Source of the DNA: Olsenella uli
Lineage (GTDB): Bacteria > Actinomycetota > Coriobacteriia > Coriobacteriales > Atopobiaceae
Length of the DNA: 64,000 nt
Assembly: GCF_901212655.1 (NCBI RefSeq)
Contig: NZ_CAAKON010000020.1
Coordinates: 123,722-187,721, forward strand
Direction of reading: 5' to 3'
The notes under the pieces were generated by a model that was not told the DNA's origin, searched no databases, and saw nothing but the letters and a program-made list of their open reading frames with translations. Positions 16,466 through 25,312 of the stretch are shown here, piece after piece; the first letter of the stretch is position 1, and each line of letters starts with the position of its first letter. The position numbers and the translations under genes were made by a program.

Positions 16466-18226
16466 TTAGCGACGCTCGGCAATCTCGGCCGTCACGTCGG
16501 CCACGAAGTCGGCGAGGTCGCGCTGGACCGTCTCGTTCGAGCGGTCGCGCACGCTGATGTTGCCCGCCTCGGCCTCCTTCTCGCCGATGATCAGCATGTA
16601 CGGCACGCGGTCGAGGCTGCGCGCCTCGCGAATCTTGTAGCCGATCTTCTCGTCGCGGTCGTCCACCTTCACGCGCACGCCGGCGTCGCGCAGGGTGTCG
16701 GCCACCGAGTGGGCGTAGTCGCGGGTCTTCTCGGACACCGGCAGCACCTTGACCTGCAGCGGCGAGAGCCACGTCGGGAACTTGCCCGCGTACTCCTCCG
16801 TCAGCATGCCAATGAAGCGCTCGAAGCTGCCGAAGCCCGCACGGTGGATCATAATCGGCTGCTTCTTGGAGCCGTCCGCGTCGGTGTACTCGAGCTGGAA
16901 GTTGTGCGGCAGCTGGAAGTCGAGCTGGATCGTGCCGCACTGCCAGGTGCGGCCGAGGCAATCCTGCAGGTGGAAGTCGATCTTCGGGCCATAGAAGGCG
17001 CCGTCGCCCTCGTTGATCGTGTACTCCACGCCCATCGTCTCGAGAGCGCGACGCAGGCCCTCCTCGGCGTTGGCCCAGTCCTCGTCCGAGCCCATCGAGT
17101 CGTCCGGGCGCGTCGACAGCTCCACCTTGTAGGGAAAGCCGAACTGCGCGTAGTAGGCCGTGATGAGGTGCGCGACGTCCGTGACCTGCTCGGTGATCTG
17201 GTCCGGGCGTATGAACAGGTGCGCGTCGTCCTGCGTGAACTCGCGCACGCGGAACAGGCCGTGCAGCGCGCCCTTGAGCTCGTGGCGGTGGTCAAGGCCG
17301 GCCTCGGCGAGCTTGAGCGGCAGGTCGCGATAGCTGCGAGGCTTGTTCTTGTAAATGAGGCAGGCGCCCGGGCAGTTCATCGGCTTGATCGCGTAGTCTT
17401 CCTCGTCGATCTTCGTCGTGTACATGTTGGCCTTGTAGTGGTCCCAGTGACCGGAGGTCTCCCAGAGGGTGCGCGACAGGATGACGGGCGTCTGCACCTC
17501 CTCGTAGCCGAACTTGGCCTGCATCTCGTGCCAGTACTGCATAAGGGAGTTGCGCACGACCATGCCGTTGGGCAGCCAAAACGGGAAGCCCGGGCCGGCG
17601 TCGTTCATCATGAAGAGCTCCATCTCGCGGCCGATCTTGCGGTGGTCGCGGCGGGCGGCCTCCTCGAGCATCTTGAGGTGCTCCTCGAGCGCCTCCTTCG
17701 AGCCGAAGGCGATGCCGTTGATGCGGGTGAGCATCTTGTTGTCCTTGTCGCCCTTCCAGTAGGCGCCGGACACGCCGGTGAGCTTGAAGGCCTTGAGCGC
17801 CTTGGTGTAGGTGAGGTGCGGGCCCACGCACATGTCGATGTACTCGCCCTGCTGGTAGAAGGTGATGCGAGCGTCGGCAGGCAGGTCGTCGATGTGCTCG
17901 AGCTTGTACTTCTCGTTGCGTTCGGCCATGAGCTTCTTGGCCTCGTCACGGGAGAGCTCGAACGTCGTGAACTTGAGGTTCTCCTTGCAAATCTTCTTCA
18001 TCTCGGCCTCGATCGCGGGGAAGTCCTCCTCGCTGATCTTCTTGTCGCCGAGGTCGATGTCATAGTAGAAGCCGTTGTCCGTGGCCGGACCGTAGGCGAA
18101 GTCGGCCTCGGGGTAGAGGCGCTTGATGGCCTGTGCCATGATGTGGGCGGCGGAGTGGCGGATGACGTGGAGCTCCTCGTCGGCGGGGCACTCGGCCACG
18201 TGGCCATCGTTGTAGAGAACCTTCAT
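16466..18226 (-). CDS. thrS: Threonine-tRNA ligase lacking the N-terminal TGS domain
   Basis: A 586-residue class II synthetase that charges tRNA-Thr. The editing domain begins almost at once (HSAAHIMAQA, about residue 24), followed by the catalytic core with RVREFTQDDAH, the zinc-binding region MNCPGAC and motif 3, then the anticodon-binding C-terminus (VKVDDRDEKIGYKIREA). At 586 residues it is about 55 shorter than the E. coli enzyme, and the missing part corresponds to the TGS domain. The ATG has GAGAGAGG upstream. Expression is likely controlled by the leader peptide and hairpin at 18323-18444. Confidence 0.96.
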   Translation of the reverse strand: MKVLYNDGHVAECPADEELHVIRHSAAHIMAQAIKRLYPEADFAYGPATDNGFYYDIDLGDKKISEEDFPAIEAEMKKICKENLKFTTFELSRDEAKKLMAERNEKYKLEHIDDLPADARITFYQQGEYIDMCVGPHLTYTKALKAFKLTGVSGAYWKGDKDNKMLTRINGIAFGSKEALEEHLKMLEEAARRDHRKIGREMELFMMNDAGPGFPFWLPNGMVVRNSLMQYWHEMQAKFGYEEVQTPVILSRTLWETSGHWDHYKANMYTTKIDEEDYAIKPMNCPGACLIYKNKPRSYRDLPLKLAEAGLDHRHELKGALHGLFRVREFTQDDAHLFIRPDQITEQVTDVAHLITAYYAQFGFPYKVELSTRPDDSMGSDEDWANAEEGLRRALETMGVEYTINEGDGAFYGPKIDFHLQDCLGRTWQCGTIQLDFQLPHNFQLEYTDADGSKKQPIMIHRAGFGSFERFIGMLTEEYAGKFPTWLSPLQVKVLPVSEKTRDYAHSVADTLRDAGVRVKVDDRDEKIGYKIREARSLDRVPYMLIIGEKEAEAGNISVRDRSNETVQRDLADFVADVTAEIAERR

Positions 18227-18322
18227 GGGAACCTCTCTCTAGGATATGCGCGCCAGGGCGCGCGTTCGAACCGAAGGGGTGACGGCGGGGCCGCCGGGGC
18301 GCGCCGCGTGCGACGCCCACGG

Positions 18323-18368
18323 AAAAGGCGCCTGTCAGGGCCGCGCGAGACGCGGCGGGCAGACGCCT
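18323..18368 (-). promoter_or_regulatory. Candidate transcription attenuator in the thrS leader
   Basis: On the minus strand AGGCGTCTG pairs with CAGGCGCCT (9 bp, one G-U) and is followed directly by TTTTCC. Inside the loop is a second GC stem (CCGCG...CGCGG). The 5' arm begins within the stop codon of the short Thr-rich leader frame. The hairpin lies about 100 nt before the thrS ATG and after the terminator of the upstream gene, so it is within the thrS leader. Which alternative pairing would serve as antiterminator was not resolved by hand. Confidence 0.6.
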
Positions 18369-18444
18369 AGATAGTCTGGGTTCGCGTGGCCGTAGGTGAC
18401 GAGACGATGCCTGCCGATACGAGACGTGCGCGCGCTTGGAACAT
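18367..18444 (-). CDS. Candidate thrS leader peptide, 25 residues, Thr-rich end
   Basis: A 26-codon frame (ATG 18444 to TAG 18367) with GAAAGG 8 nt before the ATG. Its last nine residues are PTATRTQTI: four threonine codons (ACG, ACG, ACC, ACT) and one isoleucine codon directly before the stop. The stop overlaps the 5' arm of a terminator-like hairpin that precedes thrS. This is the layout of a ribosome-mediated attenuator in which scarcity of charged tRNA-Thr would stall the ribosome and allow thrS transcription. No T-box motif is present. Translation of the peptide is inferred. Confidence 0.6.
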   Translation of the reverse strand: MFQARARLVSAGIVSSPTATRTQTI

Positions 18445-18601
18445 GGACCCGACCTTTCGCGGAATATTGCTTGCATAGGTTTACCACAAAATGCCGGCGC
18501 CGGCGTGCGGGGCACGGGCTCGTCACGGGGCCTCGGGCGGATAGCGGCCCAAAGGGACGTTGGGCCGTTCGAGGGGGCATAGCGTCCCGCAGGCGATGTA
18601 C

Positions 18602-18629
18602 AAAAAAGCCCGCCACATTCGTGACGGGC
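18602..18629 (-). terminator. Rho-independent terminator of zinc-ribbon gene
   Basis: On the minus strand GCCCGTCAC pairs with GTGGCGGGC (9 bp, one G-U) around GAAT and is followed by TTTTTT. It isolates the thrS leader from upstream transcription. Confidence 0.9.
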
Positions 18630-18675
18630 CACACTTCGTCGATGCCTCGGGGCTCGCTCCCCCGCCGAACCCGCG

Positions 18676-19107
18676 CTACTGGATGCGCGTGCGGCAGTAC
18701 GGGCAGACCTTCCAGTCCGCGTTGAGCGGTCGGTGGCACGTCGGGCAGACGTTGCGCACCTGCGTGTTGCAGATCGGGCAGACGATGAAGTCCTTGTCGA
18801 TCGGCGTGCCGCACTTGGGGCAGATGCCGTAGTGCGACAGCTGGTGCTCGCGCAGGGCGATGTCGAGGTCCTGCTCCTCGCGGTCGACCAGATACGAGCT
18901 CGGACGGAGGATCACGTAGGCGAGCAGGCCGACGATGGGGATAACGGAGATGATGGCCCACAGCCACCACGGCTCGGCGCCGCGGCGCTGGGCGTCACGA
19001 ATCACGTAGACGATGGAGAGCACGTAGAGCATGACGACGCAGGCGAGCATGAGATAGAGCACCATGCGGACCTCGGGCGTGATGAGCTGGTCAAGAATAT
19101 CCTGCAT
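18676..19107 (-). CDS. Membrane protein with double zinc ribbon
   Basis: A 143-residue protein. Two hydrophobic segments (about residues 15-35, VLYLMLACVVMLYVLSIVYVI, and 48-66, WWLWAIISVIPIVGLLAYVI) resemble the PLDc_N-type membrane hairpin. The cytoplasmic tail carries four CxxC motifs (CPKC, CPIC, CPTC, CPYC), enough for two zinc ribbons. Such proteins are common and uncharacterised in Coriobacteriia. The ATG is supported by AGGAG 11 nt upstream. It has its own terminator and no evident functional link to folC upstream or thrS downstream. Confidence 0.75.
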   Translation of the reverse strand: MQDILDQLITPEVRMVLYLMLACVVMLYVLSIVYVIRDAQRRGAEPWWLWAIISVIPIVGLLAYVILRPSSYLVDREEQDLDIALREHQLSHYGICPKCGTPIDKDFIVCPICNTQVRNVCPTCHRPLNADWKVCPYCRTRIQ

Positions 19108-19288
19108 AGGGGCGAAGACTCCTCCTGGTCGAATGTTGCCGCACATGCCCGGCACGGCGTTTGGCAGCGCGCTCTCGCCTGAACTCTCAGTGCCCGGGCA
19201 TGGTTTTAGGAATTGTAGCAAATGAGCGCGGGGGCCCTGCCGCTGCAGGGTGCATCGGCAAAACGACACAGACCGGCGACGAGGGGGG

Positions 19289-20716
19289 CTAGTCACCGGC
19301 GCGCCCGCGGTGCCAGGCCACGGCCTCGCCCGCGAGCGTGATCGAGCCGACGGCCACGTACCTGTCGCCCGCGAGCGCGTCGAGGGCCTCGGCGGCCGTC
19401 TCGAAGACCTCCTCGGGCACATGGCCACAGGAGGCGAACTCGTCGGCGAGCTCACAGGCGGGAAGGGCGCGGTCACTGCTCGTGGCGCAGACGGCGATGC
19501 GGGGGAACTGGTCGGCAAGCAGGCCCACGATGCCGTGAACGTCCTTGTCGGCAAGCACCGCGCAAAGGAGCATGGGACGGCTCCCGACGTCGGGCGCCAC
19601 CTCGGCGAGCGAAGCGAGGAAGGCACGAATCGACTGCGGGTTGTGCGCAGCGTCGACAAGGTGCAGGGGCGAGCCCGACACGACGTTGAAGCGCCCGGGC
19701 GTCGGGCACTCCCCCACGCGGTCGGACAGGCGATACTGGTCGAGCGGCCGGCCGAGGAAGGCCTCGGCGAGCGCGACGGCGCAGGCGATATTGGCCGCCT
19801 GGTAGGCAGGGCGCGCCGCGCACAGTCCCTCGTAGCTTGCGCGCGGAGTCGTTACGTCGAGGACAAGCCCGCCGCCGATGCGCTCGGGGTGGCGCGTGAC
19901 GTGATAGGTGGCCTGCGCAAGCTCGGGATGTGAGCGCATCTCGCCGTGCTCAAGCTCGCCGGGGGCATCGGAGGCGACGCGCGGTCGAACGAGCGTGGGC
20001 TCGACGCCCGCCTCGATACAGCGGCTCAGCAGCACGTCCTCGACGCTCGGGGGCGTGCCCGTACCGACGCCCAGGACGCAGGTCCTCCCGGGCTTGATGA
20101 TGGCAGCCTTCTCGCCCGCGATCTGCTCGAGCGTGTCACCGAGGATCCTCATGTGGTCGAGGCCGATGCCCGTGACGGCGACGGACTTGATGGTGCGCGC
20201 AGCGCTCGTCGCGTCCCAGCGACCGCCCATGCCGCACTCGAGCACGGCGACGTCAACGCCCGCCTCGGCGAAGACGACGAGGGCGGCCACGGTGAGAAGG
20301 TCGAACTCCGTGACGTCATAGGGCCTCTGCCCCGCGGCGCTGCGGCGCTCGTTCACGCGCTCGCCCGCGGTGACGGCAGCGGCCAGGCCACGCGCAAAGC
20401 GCTCCTTACTCACGGGCCGGCCCATGAGCTCCATGCGCTCCGTAAGGCACACGAGCTCCGGCGAGGTGTAGAGAGCGGTGCGCTTGCCCTCCCCCATGAG
20501 GATCGCGGCGGTATAACGCGAGGTCGAGGTCTTGCCGTTGGTGCCCGCGATCTGGACGCTCTCGAAGTAGTCATCCGGATTGCCGAGCTCCGTGAGCATG
20601 TCCTCGACGGTCTCGAGCAGGGGCTGGATACCGAACTTCTTGGAGCTGTGAAGCCTCTCCACCGCCTCCTCGAAAGTGTAGGGGGGAATCTCGAACGGAA
20701 TCTGGTACATAGCCAT
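19289..20716 (-). CDS. folC: Bifunctional folylpolyglutamate synthase / dihydrofolate synthase
   Basis: A 475-residue Mur-ligase-family enzyme that adds glutamate to folates, and possibly to dihydropteroate. ATP-binding motif AGTNGKTSTSRY (about residue 58), the folate/Mg region ECGMGGRWDATS, TGIGLDHM, and the C-terminal DAAHNPQSIRAF are typical. The ATG at 20716 is preceded by GAGGAG with 4-nt spacing; a second ATG two codons later has 10-nt spacing and is equally possible. It belongs to the cluster of one-carbon genes that continues with the formate channel and fhs. Confidence 0.93.
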   Translation of the reverse strand: MAMYQIPFEIPPYTFEEAVERLHSSKKFGIQPLLETVEDMLTELGNPDDYFESVQIAGTNGKTSTSRYTAAILMGEGKRTALYTSPELVCLTERMELMGRPVSKERFARGLAAAVTAGERVNERRSAAGQRPYDVTEFDLLTVAALVVFAEAGVDVAVLECGMGGRWDATSAARTIKSVAVTGIGLDHMRILGDTLEQIAGEKAAIIKPGRTCVLGVGTGTPPSVEDVLLSRCIEAGVEPTLVRPRVASDAPGELEHGEMRSHPELAQATYHVTRHPERIGGGLVLDVTTPRASYEGLCAARPAYQAANIACAVALAEAFLGRPLDQYRLSDRVGECPTPGRFNVVSGSPLHLVDAAHNPQSIRAFLASLAEVAPDVGSRPMLLCAVLADKDVHGIVGLLADQFPRIAVCATSSDRALPACELADEFASCGHVPEEVFETAAEALDALAGDRYVAVGSITLAGEAVAWHRGRAGD

Positions 20717-20787
20717 GAATCTCCTCAAACCGGAATCGACGCCTCGTCGTCAGCAGACGACGTCCTCACGCCGCGCCCGCAGACGAA

Positions 20788-21609
20788 CTAGTAGCCCAGC
20801 GCCACAAACATGGCGCCGCCCACTATGTTACCCAGCGTCAGGGCCGAAATGTTGGCGAGGGCGCCCGTGGCCGTGAGGGCAGAGACGTCAACGCCGTGGG
20901 CGGCATAGCCCAGGGCGTTGGCCACGAGGCCCATGGGCAGGAAGAACATGTTTGCGACGCAGTGCTCGAACCCGCACGCGACGAAGCACGTCACGGGCAA
21001 AAGTGCGGCGGCGAGCTTGTCCACGACGGTCTTGCCAGCGAACCCCATCCACACGGCAAGGCACACGAGCACGTTGCACAGGACGCCGCGGAAGAAGGCG
21101 ACCCTCCAGGAAAGCCCGGCCTTACCTGCGGCAACCGCCACCATGGTCTCGCCCACGGCACCTCCCGCCATGTCGGCGAAACCCGCCCCGACGAGCAGTG
21201 CGGCGAGCAGAAGCGCACCCACGAGGTTGCCCGCATAGACGACGAGCCAACTCCGGGCGAGGGCAACCCACGAATAGCTACCGTGCATGCGACCGATGAC
21301 CATAAGCGCGTTGCCCGTGAAGAGCTCGGCTCCCGCCACGAGGACGAGGAAGAGGCCCAGCGAGAAGGACAGCCCGCCGAGAAGCGACGAGGCCGCGGGG
21401 GACAGCGTCGCGTCGGACTTCACGAGCGTCATGAACATGGCGCCCAATCCGATGAAGAAGCCCGCCATCACGGCGAGGACGAAGGCCCTCGCAGGGCTCA
21501 TGCCGGCTTTGGCAGACCCCGCCTCCACGGCTTTCGCCTCAATCTTCTGGGGCGTGAGGGCACCGGGGTCCGGAAACGCGGCGACCCGGGCTCGATGGTC
21601 TTCGGTCAT
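20788..21609 (-). CDS. Formate/nitrite transporter (FNT/FocA) family channel
   Basis: A 273-residue integral membrane protein with six predicted helices. FNT family features include AGFFIGLGAMFMTLV, GAELFTGNALM, the GNLVGALLLAALL helix, and CGFEHCVANMFFLPMG, which matches the second signature of FocA. It probably moves formate. Its position directly after fhs and the fchA/folD remnant supports a link to formate-dependent one-carbon metabolism, by inference. ATG 21609 is chosen because GGAAGG lies 8 nt upstream. It begins 1 nt after the stop of the chimeric gene. Confidence 0.9.
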   Translation of the reverse strand: MTEDHRARVAAFPDPGALTPQKIEAKAVEAGSAKAGMSPARAFVLAVMAGFFIGLGAMFMTLVKSDATLSPAASSLLGGLSFSLGLFLVLVAGAELFTGNALMVIGRMHGSYSWVALARSWLVVYAGNLVGALLLAALLVGAGFADMAGGAVGETMVAVAAGKAGLSWRVAFFRGVLCNVLVCLAVWMGFAGKTVVDKLAAALLPVTCFVACGFEHCVANMFFLPMGLVANALGYAAHGVDVSALTATGALANISALTLGNIVGGAMFVALGY

Positions 21610-21610
21610 G

Positions 21611-22162
21611 CTACTCACCTTCCGAGCGGGTCGCGGCACGCTCCGCCGCCTGTACGACATGCTGCATGAGAACGGCCGTGGTGAGCGACCCCACCCCGCC
21701 AGGCAGAGGCGTTATGGCACCAGCGACGGGCTCAACGATGTCAAAGTTGACGTCGCCCACGAGCCTGCCGGCGTCGTCGTCCCAGGTGATGCCCACGTCG
21801 ACGTCCTTCTCGGGAGCGATGGCCTCGCATGCGACCGCCACGTCGAGCGAGGCGGGCAGCGGGCGAAACACAAGGATGCCGTGGACCGCCGGGTCCTCGC
21901 TGGCGGCAGAGATGGAGGACATGAGCTCAGCCCGCGAGCAGGCGGGATCGTGCGCGGCGCATGCGGGCCTGCCCTCGATGAAGCGGCAGACCATCGTGCA
22001 GAGCGCCGTTCCCAGCGCCCCCACGTAGGCAGAGGCCCCGCCGCCGCCCGGACCCAGCGCCCCCACGTAGGCGGAGGCTCCGCCGCCGCCCGGAACGGGC
22101 TCCCGGGCGGCCAGGCGATCGGAGAACTCCGCACAGGTCCTCTCGGTCATAGAAACACTCAT
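21611..22162 (-). pseudogene. In-frame chimeric remnant of fchA and folD with internal duplication
   Basis: The intact 183-codon frame begins like FchA ([25 protein letters not shown]) and then, without the helical body of FchA, continues as a FolD fragment ([18 protein letters not shown]). After KDVDVG it skips the NADP-binding Rossmann segment and resumes near the FolD C-terminus ([27 protein letters not shown]). A 14-residue unit, [14 protein letters not shown], is duplicated in tandem. Both enzymes' catalytic cores are missing, so neither activity is likely. It lies 15 nt after fhs and 1 nt before focA, and probably descends from an fhs-fchA-folD operon. It could still be expressed. Confidence 0.8.
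22011..22094 (-). repeat. 42-bp tandem duplication inside the chimeric remnant
   Basis: Bases 22011-22052 and 22053-22094 are adjacent 42-bp copies differing at two positions. They encode the repeated 14-residue Gly-rich FchA signature. The few differences suggest a fairly recent duplication. Confidence 0.9.
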
Positions 22163-22177
22163 GAACTGGGTTACTCC

Positions 22178-23842
22178 CTAGAAAAGGCCGGTGATGCGGC
22201 CGTCCTCGTCGACGTCGATGTTCTCCGCGGCGGGGCGCTTGGGCAGGCCCGGCATCGTCATGATGTCACCCGTGAGGGCAACGACGAAGCCGGCGCCGGC
22301 GGCGACCTTCACCGAGCGAACCGTGATGCGGAAGCCCTCGGGGGCACCCAGCTTCTTGGCATCGTCGGAGAAGGAGTACTGGGTCTTGGCCATGCAGACG
22401 GGCATGTTCGTGAAGCCCTGCTCCTCGAGCTGGGCAACCTGCTTGGCAGCGGCGGGCGTGAAGTCAACGCCGTCAGCGTGGTAGACGCGGCGGGCGATGG
22501 CGTCGATACTCTCGCGAATGCCGCCAAGCTCGTAGGCCTGCGTGAACTCGCTGGGCTCGTCGCACAGGCGCACGACCTCCTCGGCGAGGGCCAGGCCACC
22601 CTCGCCGCCCTTCGCCCAGACCTCGGACAGGGCAACGTTCACGCCTAGCTCGTGGCACTTGGCCTCGACGAGGTCAAGCTCGGCCTTCGTGTCCGTGGGG
22701 AACGCGTTGATGGCGACGACGACGGGCAGGCCGAAGACCTCGCGCATGTTGGTGACGTGGCGCAGGAGGTTGGGCATGCCGGCCTCGAGGGCCTCGAGGT
22801 TCTCCTCGGAGAGCGCCGTCTTGGGCACGCCGCCGTTGTGCTTGAGGGCGCGCACGGTGGCGACGACCACGCAGACGCTCGGGGTGAGTCCGGCCATGCG
22901 GCACTTGATGTCGCAGAACTTCTCCGCGCCGAGGTCCGCGCCGAAGCCCGCCTCGGTGACGACGTAGTCGCCGAGCTTCATCGCGACGTCGGTCGCCATG
23001 ACGGAGTTGCAGCCGTGGGCGATGTTCGCGAAGGGACCGCCGTGGACGAACGCGGGCGTGTGCTCGAGCGTCTGGACGAGGTTGGGCGAGATGGCGTCCT
23101 TGAGCAGCGCCGTCATGGCACCCTCGGCGTGGAGGTCGTGCGCGGTGACGGGCGTGCGGTCGAAGGTGTAACCGACGACAATGCGGCCAAGACGGGCCTT
23201 GAGGTCCATGATGGAGGTAGCCAGGCAGAAGCAGGCCATGACCTCGGAGGCGACGGTGATGTCGAAGCCGTCCTCGCGGGGCATGCCGTTGGCGACGCCG
23301 CCGAGGCCGCAGACGATGTTGCGCAGCTGGCGGTCGTTCATGTCGACGACGCGCTTCCAGGTGATGCGGCGCGGGTCGATGCCGAGGGCGTTGCCCTGCT
23401 TGATGTGGTTGTCGAGCATGGCGGCAAGCAGGTTGTTCGCCGCGCCGATGGCGTGGAAGTCGCCGGTGAAGTGGAGGTTGATGTTCTCCATGGGAACGAC
23501 CTGGGCATAGCCGCCGCCAGCGGCACCACCCTTGACGCCGAAGACCGGACCAAGGGACGGCTCGCGAAGCGCAAGTACGGCCTTCTTGCCAAGACGCTGG
23601 AGGGCGTCAGCGAGGCCCACGGACGTCGTGGTCTTGCCCTCACCCGCAGGCGTGGGGTTGATGGCGGTCACGAGAATGAGCTTGGCGCGGCGCTCCTTGT
23701 CGCGGAGCTTCGTGACGTCGACCTTGGCCATGTGGTGGCCGTAGGGGATGAGCTCGTCATCGGTCAGGCCGAGACCCTCGGCGACCTTGCTGATGGGCCA
23801 GACCTCGGCCTGCTGTGCGATTTCGATATCCGTCAGTGCCAT
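22178..23842 (-). CDS. fhs: Formate-tetrahydrofolate ligase
   Basis: A 554-residue enzyme making 10-formyl-THF from formate, THF and ATP. The P-loop is [18 protein letters not shown] (about residue 65), and [32 protein letters not shown] and [14 protein letters not shown] are strongly conserved Fhs motifs. ATG 23842 is chosen since the protein then starts with the typical [10 protein letters not shown], with GGAG upstream; earlier in-frame codons give no family similarity. It heads a minus-strand operon with the fchA/folD remnant and the formate channel. No THF riboswitch was recognised upstream. Confidence 0.96.
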   Translation of the reverse strand: MALTDIEIAQQAEVWPISKVAEGLGLTDDELIPYGHHMAKVDVTKLRDKERRAKLILVTAINPTPAGEGKTTTSVGLADALQRLGKKAVLALREPSLGPVFGVKGGAAGGGYAQVVPMENINLHFTGDFHAIGAANNLLAAMLDNHIKQGNALGIDPRRITWKRVVDMNDRQLRNIVCGLGGVANGMPREDGFDITVASEVMACFCLATSIMDLKARLGRIVVGYTFDRTPVTAHDLHAEGAMTALLKDAISPNLVQTLEHTPAFVHGGPFANIAHGCNSVMATDVAMKLGDYVVTEAGFGADLGAEKFCDIKCRMAGLTPSVCVVVATVRALKHNGGVPKTALSEENLEALEAGMPNLLRHVTNMREVFGLPVVVAINAFPTDTKAELDLVEAKCHELGVNVALSEVWAKGGEGGLALAEEVVRLCDEPSEFTQAYELGGIRESIDAIARRVYHADGVDFTPAAAKQVAQLEEQGFTNMPVCMAKTQYSFSDDAKKLGAPEGFRITVRSVKVAAGAGFVVALTGDIMTMPGLPKRPAAENIDVDEDGRITGLF

Positions 23843-24108
23843 GGGAGCTCCATTCGCTCGAGGGGTCTGCTGCGCCACCATTATCAGACGCCTCGCCGAC
23901 CAAACTCGAGAAGCCCCCGCGACTGAGACACTTTGCATCTCTTGAGAGCGAGGGCACATGCGGCCGATGTCGTGTGGGAAAGGCAAAACAAACCCGTTTA
24001 TCTCAACGCGTTTAATTCTATGAACCTCGCGCACGCACGTCTCAACCAGAGCGCGGCAACACCACTAAGATGATGAAACACTTTGTACCATGCAACGATG
24101 GAGACCCC

Positions 24109-25224
24109 ATGCGGCTGAACCTCCAGATTCTCCGAGACGAGCTCGCCCCGCTCGAGTTCTCGAGCCACCTTGCCCCCGGGGCGGCAACGCGTACGTGCAC
24201 CTACGCCCTCCCCCTCGTGCCCGGAGAGCCCCTCGAGGAGGGGCCCGTCTACGTCACGGAGGCAAGCGAGCTGCCCGCGCATCCCAGCACGAGCGGCATC
24301 GCGTCCGTCATCTGCGTGGGCCAGCCGACCGCCTCCTGGCGCCACGGAGACCTCGACATCCTCTGGACCGAGGAGGGTGCGATCGACGTGAGGGCGCTGC
24401 TCGCGCGCGTAACGAGGTCCTTCGCGCGCCACGAGGAGTGGGAGCGCTCGATGCGCGGGCAGATCGAGGAGGCCGGACAGCCGCGGGAGCTCGGGCTCGT
24501 GCTCGAGGGCCTTCTCGCCCACCAGCTGCTTGACGAGCGGCGCATCGAGGCAGGCGCGGGGCTTCTCGGCTGGGATGTGTTCGACCGCTACCTGTGCGTC
24601 TCGATCGCATCCGTGCAGCGCGGCCAGAGCCAGGAGCGCCTGGAGTCCACGGCGCGCTCGCTCTCCGGAAGGATCGGCGAGCTCGCCTGCGTCATGCATG
24701 GCGAGCACCTCGTCGTCTGCAACCTCACGCGCGCTGGCACAGACGAGGAAGGCATGCTGCGACGCCTTGCCGGCGTGTTCGTCCCGGGTCTGCTCGCCGT
24801 GGGCGCGAGCGAGGCGTACGGTGACCTCAAGAACACGTTCTACTACTACAACCAGGCGCTGGCGGCAGCGCTCCTGGGCATCAGGAGGCGGCCGGAGAGC
24901 GCCTGTTGGCGCTACACGGACTTCCTGCTCGCGGACATGCTGCGGCGTGTGCGCGTGCGCCAGATTCCCGCGGCGCTGACCCCGCCGGGACTCCTGCGCC
25001 TCATGGAGCACGACCGCGCGAACGGAACGGACCTCACGCGCCTTTTGCGCGGCTACCTCGACCGCGACCGCAACGTGACGCGCACCGCGCGCGACCTGTT
25101 CCTCACGAGAAGCACCTGCATCAGGCACCTGGAGCAGATCGTCGAGATAAGCGGCCTCGACCTGGACGACCCCGACGTGCGCCTCGCCTGCGACATCGCC
25201 CTGCGCCTCCACGAGCGGGAGTGA
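24109..25224 (+). CDS. PucR/CdaR-type transcriptional regulator
   Basis: A 371-residue regulator. The C-terminal about 60 residues (LLRGYLDRDRNVTRTARDLFLTRSTCIRHLEQI) form the PucR-type helix-turn-helix, and the middle FYYYNQALAAALLG helix is characteristic of the GGDEF-like region of CdaR/PucR proteins. The N-terminal sensor part has no recognised domain. The ATG is preceded by GGAG with 5-nt spacing. It is divergent from fhs, so the one-carbon operon is a plausible target, but this is only positional inference. It ends before the accessory island. Confidence 0.82.
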   Translation: MRLNLQILRDELAPLEFSSHLAPGAATRTCTYALPLVPGEPLEEGPVYVTEASELPAHPSTSGIASVICVGQPTASWRHGDLDILWTEEGAIDVRALLARVTRSFARHEEWERSMRGQIEEAGQPRELGLVLEGLLAHQLLDERRIEAGAGLLGWDVFDRYLCVSIASVQRGQSQERLESTARSLSGRIGELACVMHGEHLVVCNLTRAGTDEEGMLRRLAGVFVPGLLAVGASEAYGDLKNTFYYYNQALAAALLGIRRRPESACWRYTDFLLADMLRRVRVRQIPAALTPPGLLRLMEHDRANGTDLTRLLRGYLDRDRNVTRTARDLFLTRSTCIRHLEQIVEISGLDLDDPDVRLACDIALRLHERE

Positions 25225-25312
25225 GGAGTGAGGCAGCGACGAGACCTCCCACCATTGACGCCAGTATTATCAAGAACAGCAGGCCATGAAACGCAGACAA
25301 AATCATGCGGCC

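Noticed and set aside
18227..18601. T-box riboswitch before thrS
   Set aside because: No GGGTGG-type antiterminator bulge or AGNA-type stem I loop is visible. A leader-peptide attenuator explains the region better.
23843..24108. THF riboswitch upstream of fhs
   Set aside because: The conserved core sequences and pairing were not found on the minus strand.
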